NCBI GenBank assembly: GCA_039105265.1
Contig: JAPFFF010000060.1
Location: forward strand, 310,001 to 374,000
DNA from: Tritrichomonas musculus
Lineage: Eukaryota > Parabasalia > Tritrichomonadida > Tritrichomonadidae
DNA length: 64,000 nucleotides
Reading direction: 5' to 3'
Under the pieces are notes generated by a model. The model searched no databases and was not told where the DNA came from. It was given only the letters and a program-made list of their open reading frames with translations. Below, in pieces: positions 1-11,450 of the stretch. How positions within the stretch are numbered: the first letter of the stretch is position 1; the number at the start of each line of letters is the position of its first letter. The position numbers were made by a program, and so were the translations under genes.

Positions 1-519
1 AATGTTATCCCTAAAAATCGAATAGATCAAATTTTGGCGGGTGATTTTCTTTACTGCCTTCAATTCAATGGGTGCAAACTGCCAAAAATCATCGAAGACG
101 ACAACGAAAGGTACAGAATGATGATCCACAGTAAGGCAAAATGTTTTGGCAGTTTATACTATTTATTGAACTCAAATATGTCGCTGGCTACTACCGGTTT
201 CATTGAATTTTTGGGAGAAAAAGCTTTCAGACCAATTATTGAACTTTTTGTGAGCCATCTCAAAAAGTTTATGAACAATGAAACTAAAGTGAAGTTCACT
301 TTGTTCAGTGGACACGATATTACTATTTCCGCTTTTCTTCTTGGACTCGGAATTGTGAATAGAGACGGAATCCCTCCCTACGCGTCACACCTGGCCGCTG
401 AGCTGTGGGAGATGCGTGGAAAGCGTGTTCTCAGATTTGCAGTCAATGGAGAAGTTTTGTGCCTTAACAATTCAGAAACCATTGAAGTTGATGATTTTTT
501 AAAGAAATATGTTGAATAA
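1..519 (+). CDS. Histidine acid phosphatase, C-terminal part (gene runs off the left edge)
   Basis: The frame is open from base 1, so the 5' part lies outside the window; 172 residues remain. The motif LFSGHDITISAFL carries the His-Asp pair that acts as proton donor in branch 2 of the histidine phosphatase superfamily, and PPYASHLAAELWE followed by a short strand and NGEVL is the usual C-terminal core. The N-terminal RHG nucleophile motif would be outside the window. Such enzymes hydrolyse phosphomonoesters and are often lysosomal or secreted; the signal peptide cannot be seen here. The stop overlaps a TAAA, the trichomonad polyadenylation signal. This looks like a normal host gene. Family call is firm, substrate unknown. 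Confidence 0.85.
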   Translation, partial: NVIPKNRIDQILAGDFLYCLQFNGCKLPKIIEDDNERYRMMIHSKAKCFGSLYYLLNSNMSLATTGFIEFLGEKAFRPIIELFVSHLKKFMNNETKVKFTLFSGHDITISAFLLGLGIVNRDGIPPYASHLAAELWEMRGKRVLRFAVNGEVLCLNNSETIEVDDFLKKYVE

Positions 520-2083
520 AAAAAAAATATTAGACCTAACCACAAATCAAAAATCGTTTATTGAAAATTTGTGGACGACAAACTTTTTGTGAAAATTTTA
601 AAATTCTCAAATAAAAAAATATTTGTAAAAAAGCTAATGTTTGCATCTATAAAACATTTTCGACAATATTTTAAAAAAAGAATATTAAATTCAAATGATA
701 TGAGCAAACTATTAAAAATAGATGCAAAGAGCTAATTATCCAAAATAAGTATTAATAAGAACAAAATCGACTATATCAATAATATGCTTTATAATTCAAT
801 GTTTGATAAGAATTTGCTATTTTATTTATGTTTTCATAGATGAATTATGTAAAAATAATTATGATCATTTCGAATTTAGTAACTAAAATTTTATTTAACC
901 AATATTTTTCATCAATCATTCTAAATAATACAATTTAAATCATATGAATTTTGCATATACAGCTGATTAAAATCGTAAAAATCAATTTTTTTTTTTCATT
1001 ATTATCCTTTTTCAAAATATTTATTCTGTTCTTTTATGTACATTCAATTATAAGTTTTGATCTTTATTTAAAAACATCCAAATCATTAATTAATTTTTTT
1101 CTTTAAGGTACAAATCCAGTAAGTTATTTTTTGAATAGGAGAACGTTTATTATTTGAGTAGTTGCATGTCTCTGAAAAAGATTAAATTGACTAGGTTTGT
1201 TTTTGACACTTAGTTTACAATTAAAAAATACATTATGACATGTTATATGAAATGTATGAAAATAATCGTTTTTTTCTGAGATCTTATAGAATATTTTGAA
1301 TTTAACCATAGAAAGAATTTTGAGAAAATTTAAGAAATAAAAAATTGACCTTTAAATCCTCATTATTTTACCTTTAGTATTCACAAAGAAAGAAATCTCC
1401 CAAAGTAACAATGAACCAGATTTCATAGGAAAATTCTTTTATTCTTGCATATTTCAAGATGATGCACTTTGCTATATGCAAACATTAAGTTTTTGATCCA
1501 AATTCGCCAATAAAAAAAAACTATATTCAATATTTGCGGAATTGTGTAATGAATTAGCTGGATGCATTTTTCTTAGTCCTAACTTATATGAATTAGGAAT
1601 TATTATAAATTTTTGAAAATAAACGTCTTTTGCTCTCAAATTTTTAAAAGTGAAGTATACTTTTGCTCTCAATTTTTATTTTTTCTAACTTCTTTTCTAG
1701 TTCATTTCAGATTTCGAAAAATAGTTCTTTAAAATTTAAAAAATCACTTTGGAAACATATATTTTTTGTTTTTTCTAAAATTTATTTCATCTTATAGAAA
1801 ATTAAAATCAATATTTTCATTTTCTTCCACAAATGGAAAATCCTAAATATCTCAACATTAGTTTTTTCTTAATAGAGTATACAATACCATATTAGGATGA
1901 AATCGTTTTATCTTGAAAATTGAAGGACTACATACATTTTTAAAAAATCGATCAAGTTTATATATTTTTGCAGGAAAAAGTATTTGTTATCTGGGATGAT
2001 AGATAAATAAAGCCGAATAATATCAATATTATAATCATAATTTCAATATTCGCATCAATATCCATGTAATACACTTTTTAATT

Positions 2084-2115
<32 letters not shown>

Positions 2116-2630
2116 TTTGTGAAATCAGCCAAAATCGAAATTGATATTGCAAACTAAAAAAGCAATTATTTGACATTGTTTGATCGACATAGCTCAATTT
2201 TTTTTAGATCACATTTCATTCATTGAGAAATTTGAAATGTCCACCATAGAAAAAGTTGATGTAATTGAGAAGAATCCGTTATTTCAAAAAATCGAAAATG
2301 TCCTAATCAATCAAGATGCCATTTTATTATCACAGAAAAAGTTAAGCTGTCGAAAAAAGTGGCATGTCCACTATGACCATTTAAAGCCTAGTTTTTTTTT
2401 GAATTAAGAATCACGTTAATCTTAGATTCTATTGAATTAATTATTTTTAAAAAATAGAGAGAAAAATGCTTATCAAATTATTTTTTTATGAAATAAACTA
2501 GTAAAAGTATGCAATTCTTAAAAAAAAAAATTATTAAATAAATAAAATAATGAATTATGAAAAATGAGAAAAAGTAGAAGTGTTTGAAAAAAAAATGGCC
2601 CAAGATTTTAGAAATTCCTTTATACCATGT

Positions 2631-3081
2631 AATATTTATATGTTTAACAAGTTGTTGGTCAAATATTGAGCATATTCCTCTGTTCAATTTCGAGAAACAA
2701 TAAAATCAAATCTAATCAATTATTGAAGTTTTTTAAAGATTGATTAAATTAATAAATGTTTTCATTTATAATATTGTTTATTAACTATGATTATATATTT
2801 TTATTAAAATAAAATTCAAGTAGAAACTAGATATTTTTGTTTTTTTAAAAAATTTCAAAAGGCAAACGTTTTTAAAAAGATTGAGATTGCCCAGGTTTGA
2901 AAGACCCTATTTTGAATCTTCATCATATTGTATTCTATTATATTTAATTAATTGTTTTTTTGAAATTTGCTTCTGATAAAGAAAAAAAAAGAATTATTAA
3001 AAATTTTAAAATAAAAAATTAACGTCTTGCCTCAATTATTTCAAAGTATCACTGAATTTTTTCAAGCATCTTTAAGAAAAT
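2631..3081 (+). repeat. Left arm of a 451-bp inverted repeat
   Basis: The reverse complement reappears at 3794-4244 and is close to identical along its whole length by eye. The boundary is sharp: both copies start at AATATTTATATG, and flanking bases differ outside. The spacer is 712 bp. No coding potential was recognised inside the arms. It may be a foldback element or an inverted duplication. Confidence 0.85.
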
Positions 3082-3793
3082 AAAAAAATATAAATAACAA
3101 AGAAATATCTCGCAAGGATTTTTAAAAAAATAGGTTAAGTGTTCTTTTTTATGTTTTTATGATAAGTATACAAGAAGATATTTACTTTCAAATAGCACAA
3201 AATTACTATGAAGATAATTCTTTAAAACATTAATTGTGAATATTTATTTTTAACATTTAAAAATTAAGATTCACTAATTATATCTCATTAATATGATATT
3301 TATGTGAATTAACTTATTATTTTTTTATTTGGATCAATACTTGTGAATGTCTATTGACAATGAAAATGACATTTTTCCAACCATTATTTTGGTTTATTGT
3401 GCTTTTAGAATTATCATATTAGTTAATATTAAAATTCTTATTTGGAAGCTAATTCAAAGAAAATAATATTGATAAAAAAAATCAAATAATGGTATCGAGC
3501 CCCTAATGAAGCTTGTTCAAAGGCATGATAACCTTGTTGATTTGTTTTGAAATGTAAGAATCATTATTTCACCTTAGGAATAAGAGATTTATGCTTATCA
3601 AATGTATATAAAAATTTTTTCAAATATTAATAATGAATATTTTTCTCAGAATTAAACAGAGATTTTTATTAAATAATTTGTAAATAAAACATTTTAGAAT
3701 TTATTTTAATAAATAATTTGGCTGTGTATGAAAATCTTGGGCCAATTTTTCTAAAAATGAAAATAAATTTGTTCATATAAAACAAGTTTTTAA

Positions 3794-4244
3794 ATTTTCT
3801 TAAAGATGCTTGAAAAAATTCAGTGATACTTTGAAATAATTGAGGCAAGACGTTAATTTTTTATTTTAAAATTTTTAATAATTCTTTTTTTTTCTTTATC
3901 AGAAGCAAATTTCAAAAAAACAATTAATTAAATATAATAGAATACAATATGATGAAGATTCAAAATAGGGTCTTTCAAACCTGGGCAATCTCAATCTTTT
4001 TAAAAACGTTTGCCTTTTGAAATTTTTTAAAAAAACAAAAATATCTAGTTTCTACTTGAATTTTATTTTAATAAAAATATATAATCATAGTTAATAAACA
4101 ATATTATAAATGAAAACATTTATTAATTTAATCAATCTTTAAAAAACTTCAATAATTGATTAGATTTGATTTTATTGTTTCTCGAAATTGAACAGAGGAA
4201 TATGCTCAATATTTGACCAACAACTTGTTAAACATATAAATATT
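3794..4244 (-). repeat. Right arm of the 451-bp inverted repeat
   Basis: Inverted partner of 2631-3081. Near-identity of two non-coding arms in AT-rich DNA implies a recent origin or gene conversion between them. The arms contain the only GC-richer pocket of this intergenic region (around CCTGGGCAATC), shared by both copies. Confidence 0.85.
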
Positions 4245-4645
4245 GTCTGGTATCAATTATATCCTGAAAACTAGAACAGAAAAAATTTCGAACACTTCTG
4301 AAAAAGTGTAATAAAAATAAATTTTTTCTTCTTGGTCAAAAATATGGTCAAGATTATTATTGATTTTCATTGAATTATTAAAAATTAAAATATCTAAAAA
4401 TCAGTCGGAAATTTTTTTTAAATATTATTCTCCCTTTACATTTATATATCATTTAATAACATACTAAAAAATAATCTGTTTTTGAATTTCTTTTTAAAAG
4501 TTGAACGACCTCTTTTTTAAGAAAAAGTAACTGTTATCAGGGATGATAGAAAAATAGAGCTGATAAATATCAATATTTAATTATAATTTCAAGTAAATGT
4601 TCATATTTAAATCATAATTGTGTAAAATATGTTTATTTTTTCATA

Positions 4646-4657
4646 TCACAATTCATA
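4646..4657 (+). promoter_or_regulatory. Initiator (Inr) candidates for the pseudokinase gene
   Basis: Two matches to the trichomonad Inr (TCA+1-pyrimidine-W) lie just before the start: TCACA at 4646-4650 and TCATA at 4653-4657. They are 8-17 bases from the ATG at 4665, the usual short 5' leader of T. vaginalis genes. Which one is used cannot be told from sequence. Confidence 0.55.
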
Positions 4658-4664
4658 CAATTGA

Positions 4665-5558
4665 ATGAGTTCAGAGAATATTACTGATATTCCAGCAAAT
4701 ATTATAGATTTAAAAGATTTTGAAACTCTGGGACAAATTGGTAGAGGTGGATTCTTCCAGGTTTTTCTTGTTCAAGACAAAAAAACAGGAAAACAATATG
4801 CAGCCAAAAGAAGTCTTTTTGATCAAAAAGACGAAAATAATCCTGCATCAACAGAAATAAAAGCCTATTTAAGACTTGACCATCCCGCAATTGTTTCCTT
4901 CATTGGATATGGGTTTGATAAGAATAATAATCTAACGATCATCACAGATTACATAAAAAACACGCTTGAAAAAGTTTTAAGAAATCCAGAAGGAAATCAA
5001 TTGACGAATACGAACAAATATATAATTCTCCTTGGTACAGCCGTTGCATTGAAATACATTCATTCAAAAGGTGTCATTCATAGAAACATAAAGCCAAGAA
5101 AAATCCTTCTTGATGAGAAACTTTACCCGCATGTTTGTGGATTCACGATTTCATGCACAACTGACCAAGAATTGACAAAAACCGAAATGAATGAAACGTC
5201 AGGCACATACATTTACATGGCTCCTGAAAGATGTGAAGGAAATCAGTATTCGTACAAAGTTGACTCTTATTCATTCGCCATTCTCATGTATGAAACTCTC
5301 GCAAACAAGCCTCCTTTTGAGAACTACCAAAATATGTATTATTTGGTTAGAGATATCGTTGATGGTGTTCGACCAGACATAAATTTGGTTGAAATTGGAA
5401 AAATGCGTCAATTGATTGAAAATTGCTGGTCGGGTGATCCATCACAGAGGCCAAACTTCATTGAAATCGTTGATGAGATGAAATCGGAAGAAATGAGAAG
5501 AGAATTTTCTGTTAATGAATCAGAAGTTTCAGCTTACCTTAATTATTTAAACATCTAA
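4665..5558 (+). CDS. TKL-like protein kinase fold, predicted pseudokinase
   Basis: A 297-residue protein that is almost only a kinase domain. The glycine loop GRGGFFQV (residues 26-33), the ATP-anchoring lysine in AAKR (K48), the helix-C glutamate (E64), MAPE (185-188) and the helix-F aspartate (D200) are present. The catalytic loop reads HRNIKPRK (139-146), so the HRD aspartate is Asn and the metal-binding asparagine is Lys; the DFG motif reads CGF (158-160). All three residues needed for metal binding and phosphotransfer are changed, so catalysis is unlikely, while ATP binding remains possible. The frame is intact and codon use looks host-like, which argues for a maintained scaffold or regulator. 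A recent loss of function on an otherwise intact gene is the alternative. Confidence 0.88.
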   Translation: MSSENITDIPANIIDLKDFETLGQIGRGGFFQVFLVQDKKTGKQYAAKRSLFDQKDENNPASTEIKAYLRLDHPAIVSFIGYGFDKNNNLTIITDYIKNTLEKVLRNPEGNQLTNTNKYIILLGTAVALKYIHSKGVIHRNIKPRKILLDEKLYPHVCGFTISCTTDQELTKTEMNETSGTYIYMAPERCEGNQYSYKVDSYSFAILMYETLANKPPFENYQNMYYLVRDIVDGVRPDINLVEIGKMRQLIENCWSGDPSQRPNFIEIVDEMKSEEMRREFSVNESEVSAYLNYLNI

Positions 5559-5579
5559 ACATCTAAACATCTAAACATT
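5548..5579 (+). repeat. 8-bp tandem repeat across the pseudokinase stop codon
   Basis: Four tandem copies of TAAACATC, the last ending in TT. The stop codon lies inside the array, and each unit supplies a TAAA, the trichomonad polyadenylation signal. Unit-number changes would not alter the protein but would move or multiply the poly(A) signal. Confidence 0.8.
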
Positions 5580-6321
5580 TTGAAATGGATTATATGTTGA
5601 ATAATAAATCTAAAAAGTCATAAAAAATTTCTTAAAAGAGTAAATTTTGAATGAGATAATTTTTATTTAAAAAAAATTTATTAAAACAATATATTAGTGA
5701 TAGGAAATGGCTGCTATCAGTACTAGAATTCAAGTGAAACAACTTTTGAAAATACCAGTATTTTTTTTTTTTGTTAAATATATTAAATATGGCATTAATC
5801 TTTATGAACATGTATTCTCTTCCGTCATTTATTTATATATTCATATATTATATTAATTAAGAGTTAATTAGATTATTTTATAAATACCAGAATATTTTAA
5901 TGGGCAATAAGTGATATATCAACGATTTTATTTTTAAATGAGAAATGATCGTTTTTTTATTTTTTGAATAAGATCATTGAAATATTTGAATATAAAAATT
6001 TAATTATGAAATATTTTTATCTTTTAGAACTACTTATATTTATAAATTATTTAATATAAATAAAAATATATAAATATATTATATTAGAAAAAATATTAAT
6101 GTTAAGAATTATGTTTATTTTTTGGAGCTAAAAAAACAATTCAATATCTTTTGGTCAAGTGTAACAATTTTTTCGTTGAGCGCAAATAAAAGAATTCGTT
6201 TGTTGGTTCTAAAAATATGGAATTTTTCAATATTTGACCAGAATTTCATAATTTTTGGCTTAAAAAATAATATAATTTTTTCAATCTTTGAAAAAAATAG
6301 TAGATTTCTAGGATAATTATT
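5580..6321. other. AT-rich intergenic stretch
   Basis: About 740 bp of AT-rich sequence. The one open frame (6122-6316 on +) is rich in I, F, N and K, has no good start context and is most likely spurious. Nothing else recognised. Confidence 0.6.
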
Positions 6322-6528
6322 TCAAAAAGAAATAATTATATTTAAGACATCTTTTAAATCTTGCGAATTTTCATCAATTTTGTAATCATTAAAAATGCGA
6401 ATTAAATTTTCATAATTTTCTTCAAGATCATCTGAATTTTTCAAGAATTCCATTAAAGAAGATTCGACAAGTTCTCGAGAATGCATATATATTATGATAT
6501 CTGAGTTTTCTTTCAAGAATTCACTCAT
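6322..6528 (-). CDS. Short acidic protein, possible N-terminal fragment of a trichomonad ankyrin-family protein
   Basis: 68 residues, helical and acidic, with the segment MEFLKNSDDLEENYENLI followed by an IFNDYKIDENSQDLKDVL stretch. This resembles, from memory, the N-terminal leader of the large T. vaginalis ankyrin-repeat families, in which a helical region precedes the repeats. A TCACT initiator match lies about 30 bases before the ATG. No ankyrin repeats follow, and the 204-bp tandem repeat begins just upstream. It may be a truncated gene copy; a chance open frame is possible. Confidence 0.3.
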   Translation of the reverse strand: MSEFLKENSDIIIYMHSRELVESSLMEFLKNSDDLEENYENLIRIFNDYKIDENSQDLKDVLNIIISF

Positions 6529-6582
6529 TTTTATTTTATAAAGTAATAAAAAGTGACAAAATAGCTTGTATGCATTTTTTTA

Positions 6583-7108
6583 AAAAAACTGCTGATTAAA
6601 AGTTCATTCCCAATATAAATATAAATATAATGTAATTTATCACTATTATATTTTTATTTATTTAATATAAATTCGGAGCTCTATAACAAGATATTAAAGA
6701 TTCTTATTTATCGTTTTTTCATTTTCAAATATTTTGAATTGCTAAAAATTTATGATAAAAAAAAGAAACTTCTCAGAACTTTTTTTAAAAAATTGCTGAT
6801 TAAAAGTTCATTCCCGATATAAATATAAGTATATTATAATATAATACTATTATATATTTATTTATTTAATATAAATTCGGAGCTCTATAACAAGATATTA
6901 AAGATTCTTATTTATCGTTTTTTCATTTTCAAATATTTTGAATTGCTAAAAATTTATGATAAAAAAAAGAAACTTCTCAGAACTTTTTTTAAAAAATTGC
7001 TGATTAAAAGTTCATTCCCGATATAAATATAAGTATATTATAATATAATACTATTATATATTTATTTATTTAATATAAATTCGGAGCTCTGTAACAAGAT
7101 ATTAAATG
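6583..7108 (+). repeat. 204-bp tandem repeat, about 2.6 copies
   Basis: The phrase GCTGATTAAAAGTTCATTCC recurs at 6591, 6795 and 6999, exactly 204 bp apart, and ATTCGGAGCTCTATAACAAG recurs in the same register. Copies two and three are nearly identical and the first is slightly diverged. The third copy ends near 7108. No coding capacity. Confidence 0.9.
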
Positions 7109-8001
7109 ATTTTAAATTTCTTTCAATATTTATATAACTATTGAAAAATTATAAATCTTAATTTGGTCAACTTTTATTAATTAAATGCTTTTTTATATTA
7201 TTATATATATAAAAATAAAATAAAAAATTTTTTTCATAAATAAAAATTTTAAATATTTTAACGAATTTTGATCGTCTACCCACACATATTTATGAACAAA
7301 AATATTTTTATCATGTAAATTAATATTTTCTCATAAATTTAATAAATAAATATGGTATTGAAAGTTGAAAATATAGTGATTTTGGCAAGATATTAGTAAA
7401 TAAATTATAAAATTAAAAATTTAGGGGGTGTAACTAGAGTGTCGGATTCTATGAGATCATTCAAATATAATTCTGAATTTAATTGTTTTGTGCAAAATTA
7501 TCAAAAATAAATATATATTGATATGTAACAAATATTTCTAAAATAAAAGTTATTATTTTTATATATAATTAAATATTAAGAATAAATAAATATCCATTTA
7601 TTTATAAAATCTCAATATTTGAAAAGTATTAATCTGATATCTATGAATAAATAGAATGTTAATAATATTATTGCTATAAATAAAATTTCACAAATGTAAA
7701 AACATTATATTCATTAACAAAGATTTGTGATATCGATTTTATCATGAGAAAATAAAAAAATAAAAAGCGAAGACAAAATTTAACTTCTTTAAATCCATTC
7801 GCACTAATATACTGTTTTGCAGTTGGGCTATCTTTGATTGAATACAACAATGCATATTTGCTCCTGTCTTGCTTAATAAAAAATTTCCACACATTATGCA
7901 ACGATAAATGAAGACATAATGTTTACTATCACTTATAAGAGTCTGAAATTTGTAGAACGTAAGATCAAAACTGTTTTTGTAAAAGCAAGCGAAGACAAAA
8001 T
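7109..8001. other. AT-rich stretch with a 15-bp direct repeat
   Basis: About 890 bp without a convincing gene. AAGCGAAGACAAAAT occurs at 7765-7779 and 7987-8001, bracketing about 207 bp just before the first Maverick-derived sequence. A minus-strand frame (7674-7901) has no recognised domain. The direct repeat could be an insertion footprint, but no inverted termini were found inside it. Confidence 0.45.
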
Positions 8002-8003
8002 AT

Positions 8004-8491
8004 TTGGAAAAAGAAGTAGATAAAATAGATATGAAAGCTAATGTTGGTATTGCTTTAGGTGCTGTTGGTTGTGTATTAGGTGCTACAGGAATAGGTGTTG
8101 CTGGAAGAGCATTATCATTTGCTCAAAAAGGAGTTGAAGCTGCTGTTAAAGCTGGAGGTAGAGAGTTAGTCAATACTGTAACTAAAGTGTCTGATGTAGG
8201 TGCTGATGTTGTAGAAGATATAGCTGGTAAACTAACTGGTGAATTGCCAGATATTGGTGCTGATCCTTTCTTTGGAGATATGATTTCTATTCCAATTCAG
8301 AGATCATTATTAAGATCAAACAACAAAAACAACAGACAAAGAAAAATTAAATGCAATAATAGAATGGTGTGATAAGGAGTATGTACCAGTTAATAAAATA
8401 AATTTTACTGACGAACTTGATGATCCGTCCAAAGTTGCAATGACATTAACATCAACAATAGATATGTGTAAGAGATTCAGTCATACGATGA
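8004..8491 (+). pseudogene. Fragment of a Maverick fibre-like gene (fossil)
   Basis: The translation resembles the hydrophobic, glycine-rich middle of the large fibre-like protein of element A (15878-20719): a run of G/A/V-rich helix, then a region like the DWCDAEK and DAIDLCNHFR segments of A. Only this short part is present, and it is broken. It is cut at 8491 by the Maverick terminus beginning at 8492, so it predates that insertion. Confidence 0.6.
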
Positions 8492-8720
8492 AGTAGTGTA
8501 CGTCAGGCTGTGGTTCGCTTCTCTCCCCCAGCCTAATTCGCTCGCCCCCAAGCTCAGGCACGCCTTCTCTTGGAGCTCCACTTTACGGCTGCGGTCGCTA
8601 TGTTCCCACAGACCTAACACCTTGTGTCAATTATGTCACGCTATGACACAATTTACGCAAGCTTCTATACTAGGCGTCAGATTTTGTGTCAGTAACGTGA
8701 CCAAATATTTACCTTCATAA
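8492..8720 (+). mobile_element. Maverick/Polinton terminus (element D, left end)
   Basis: Starts AGTAGTGTACGTCAGGCTG, sharing AGTAGTRTA with the ends of elements A and C. The first 100 bp are GC-rich, unlike the surroundings, and fold into a hairpin through AGGCTG and CAGCCT. It is similar along about 85 bp to the terminus at 13887, in the same orientation. The matching right end was not found in the window. Confidence 0.6.
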
Positions 8721-8857
8721 GTATAATACCATTAAGAACCTAGTAAACATACAAGCATCTACTTATCATAGAAAAAACAACACCCTCATAAGCACAAATA
8801 TAAATCCAATTAAATACACATCATTTGTTTTCTTTTTTTGTTTTTATTCTTGTCCAA

Positions 8858-10290
8858 ATGACAACCAAGCAATATGTTGACTAGAATGTGTTTGAGAGCC
8901 TTCCCGTTAAATCATATGAGATAACTTATACTAAAAGTGCGGAAGAAGAGATAAACATAGAGAAAGCCATAAAGAAGTTCATATGTCAAGCACCAATTGG
9001 TTCAGGCAAATCTAAAGCAATAAGGAAATGGATCTATAACACAGTACCTGATAACAAGTTCAAACTCATCTATGTTCTCGGGTAGCATTAAACAACAATC
9101 ACCCCGAGAACATAGATGAAATAATAAAGTTATGTGTCAAGGAAGGGGCGTTTAAAGAGTTTAAGGAAGCCATCAAGCACTTTAATCCTGTTGTTATAAC
9201 TACATTCTCTACCGCATCTAAGTGTCTTGGAGGAATCATAGAGCATTTCTATCACCATCAAATAGATTTCAACAGTGAATACACACTCCTTATTGATGAA
9301 GCACACCTACTACTAGAACACATATCGTTAATAGAGATTTGCAGAGAATTCAATAAAGTAGGCTTGATTACTGCTACTGCATCGGACATTTCTTGCTTAT
9401 CAGTCTTTGAAGAATACGAAAAGATTAACCCATTAGCTGACATCAAATACCACAGAACAATATATCTATACAAGCTGAGAAGCAATATGAAAGAGCAAAG
9501 AGAGACTATAGCTAAGCAAGTACTAGAAGAGATAAAGAGGTATGATAAGATATTAATTAAGATAGAAGACAAGAATGAATGTGAACGATTAAAGGAGTGT
9601 ATCGACAATGAACTTAATAAAGCATTGTACAACTCTGATAAGAAGGAAGTAGAGATAAGTGATGAAGGCAAGTTTGTTAGCACGGAGGACGTTGATATAG
9701 TTATTGCTACTTCATGTATCCAATCAGGTCAGTCACTGAAGGAAAATCTATTGTCTATATTAGTTCAGACCCCATTAGATACCGTATCATCAGTTGAACA
9801 GTTCGTAAGACGAAACAGCAACGAGAATTCAACAGCTTATCTATACATGAGGCAAGTAAAGGTACCAGAAGAGAAATTTATAAACAAGGTAGCCAAGAAC
9901 AGATATAAGACAAGATTAAACCAATTGAGAGCTAATGCATGGCAATCAATGGACAAAGATTCATTGATAAGATACATGAGCAAGATTGGAGAAGTTATTG
10001 TTGAAGAGACAAACGCCTCGCTCGAGGAAGAAACAAATAAGGATACAATAATGAAAAACGAAAATGATTTGAACAGAGAGTTTAATGGCAAAAAACAGTT
10101 ATATCAGCACTTTGGGTTTAAAAACGAGAAGGATGTGCCCGAAGGATATGAAATAAGAAGTAGATATAACAGAGAGAAAGGTAAAATGCAAAGAGTATAT
10201 AATTTAGTTAAGATAGAGCAAATAATAAAATGTAAACCATTCAATTATGTATTTTTATTTTATGAAGCAATTCAGCAATCATTTGAATAA
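8858..10290 (+). pseudogene. SF2 helicase of the herpesvirus origin-binding type in Maverick remnant D (broken)
   Basis: The region reads as a superfamily 2 helicase: Walker A in APIGSGKS, motif II in LLIDEAHLLL, motif III-like TATAS, then a C-terminal RecA-like domain with IVIATSCIQSG and a late motif around SVEQFVRR. The arrangement resembles herpesvirus origin-binding helicases such as UL9. It starts downstream of the element D terminus, and the initiation context (a T-rich tract, then CCAAATG) is like that of other Maverick genes here. The gene is broken, with about two breaks, and is treated as a fossil. Assignment to a Maverick rests on position. Confidence 0.6.
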
Positions 10291-11450
10291 TAACCAGCAG
10301 AATAACCGTCTGAACAATAACTATTTGAATAATCATTTGAATAATATCTTTAGAATAATCATCAACAGAATATCATCTTTAGAATAATTTCTTTGGAATA
10401 ACTATTAACAGAATAATCTTCTGAATATCATCTTCGGAATAACTATTTGGAATAATAACCGTCTGAGTAATAACTATTTGAATAATCTTCTGAATAACCG
10501 TCTGAATAACTATTTGGAATAATAACCGTCTGAGTAATAACTATTTGAATATCATCTTCTGAATAATCATTTGAATAATATCTTCTGAATAATCTTTAGA
10601 ATAACTATCTTCTGAATAACTATTTGAATAATTTCTTCTGAATAATCATTTGAATAACTATTTGAATGATCTTATGAATAATAATCATCAACAGAATAGC
10701 TATTTGAATAATAACTATTTGAACATCATCAACAGAATAATCATTTGAACAACCGTCTGAATAATCATCAACAGAATAACCGTCTGAATAATTTCTTTGG
10801 AATCATCATCAACAGAATAATCATTTGAATAACTATTTGAACATCATCCTCTGAATAATCATTTGAATAATAACTATTTGAATAACAATCATCAATAGAA
10901 TAATCTTCTAAATAATAACCGTCTGAATAATCATTTGAATAACTATTTGAATAATCATTTGAATAATATCTTCTGAATAATAATCAACAGAATAACTATT
11001 TGAACATCATCTTCTGAATAATAACCACCAGAATAACCGTCTGACTAATCTTCTGAATAATCATCAACAGAATAACTATTTGGAATAATAACCAACAGAA
11101 TAACTATTTGAATATCATCTTCTGAATAATCATTTGAATAACTATTAACAGAATAATAATCATTTGAATAATATCTTTTGAATAATAATCATTTGGAATA
11201 ATCATCAATAGAATAATCATTTGAATAATAACTAGCAGAATAAACGTCTGAATAATCATCAACAGAATAACTATTTGAACATCATCATTTGAATAATTAT
11301 CTGAGTAACATCTTCTAAATAACTATTTGAATATCATCTTCTGAATAATCATTTGAATAACTATTAACAGAATAACCGTCTTAGTAATAACCAGCAGAAT
11401 AATTTCTTTAGAATAATAACCGTCTGAGTAATTATTTATATATTTAATAA
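10291..11450 (+). repeat. Degenerate array of 11-12-bp units (GAATAAY core)
   Basis: About 1.1 kb made almost wholly of short units ending in GAATAAT or GAATAAC, with variants TTTGAATAATCA, TCTGAATAACCG and ACAGAATAACTA in mixed order. In one frame the start reads as an asparagine-rich peptide (NNHLNNNYLNN type), but the frame is not kept along the array. It lies directly behind the helicase remnant. It could be a decayed coding repeat or a binding-site array. Confidence 0.85.

Larger units (their letters stand above)
520..4640. other. Long AT-rich intergenic stretch, no convincing gene
   Basis: About 4.1 kb of very AT-rich DNA between the phosphatase and pseudokinase genes. It holds homopolymer tracts (a T run of about 30 near 2083-2112) and a large inverted repeat, listed separately. 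The segment near 1970-2075 resembles that near 4525-4632, just upstream of the pseudokinase gene; both contain a GGGATGATAGA core, which suggests a duplicated upstream region whose gene has decayed. Open frames here are short and of biased composition. Confidence 0.7.

Noticed and set aside
2180-2407. Plus-strand open frame of 56-75 residues with TCATT motifs upstream
   Set aside because: Short, biased composition, no domain; the upstream region resembles that of the pseudokinase gene, so it may be a decayed copy, but the support is too thin for a gene call.
6585-7108. CRISPR or satellite origin for the 204-bp repeat
   Set aside because: Direct tandem copies with no spacers; only 2.6 units, so a local duplication is enough.
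7674-7901. Minus-strand frame with VWKFFIKQDRSKYALLYSI
   Set aside because: Faint likeness to a BED-finger-type transposase start, but no paired zinc ligands and a low-complexity tail.
8496-8720. Open frame across the D terminus (cysteine- and serine-rich)
   Set aside because: It is the translation of a GC-rich terminal repeat; no coding sign.
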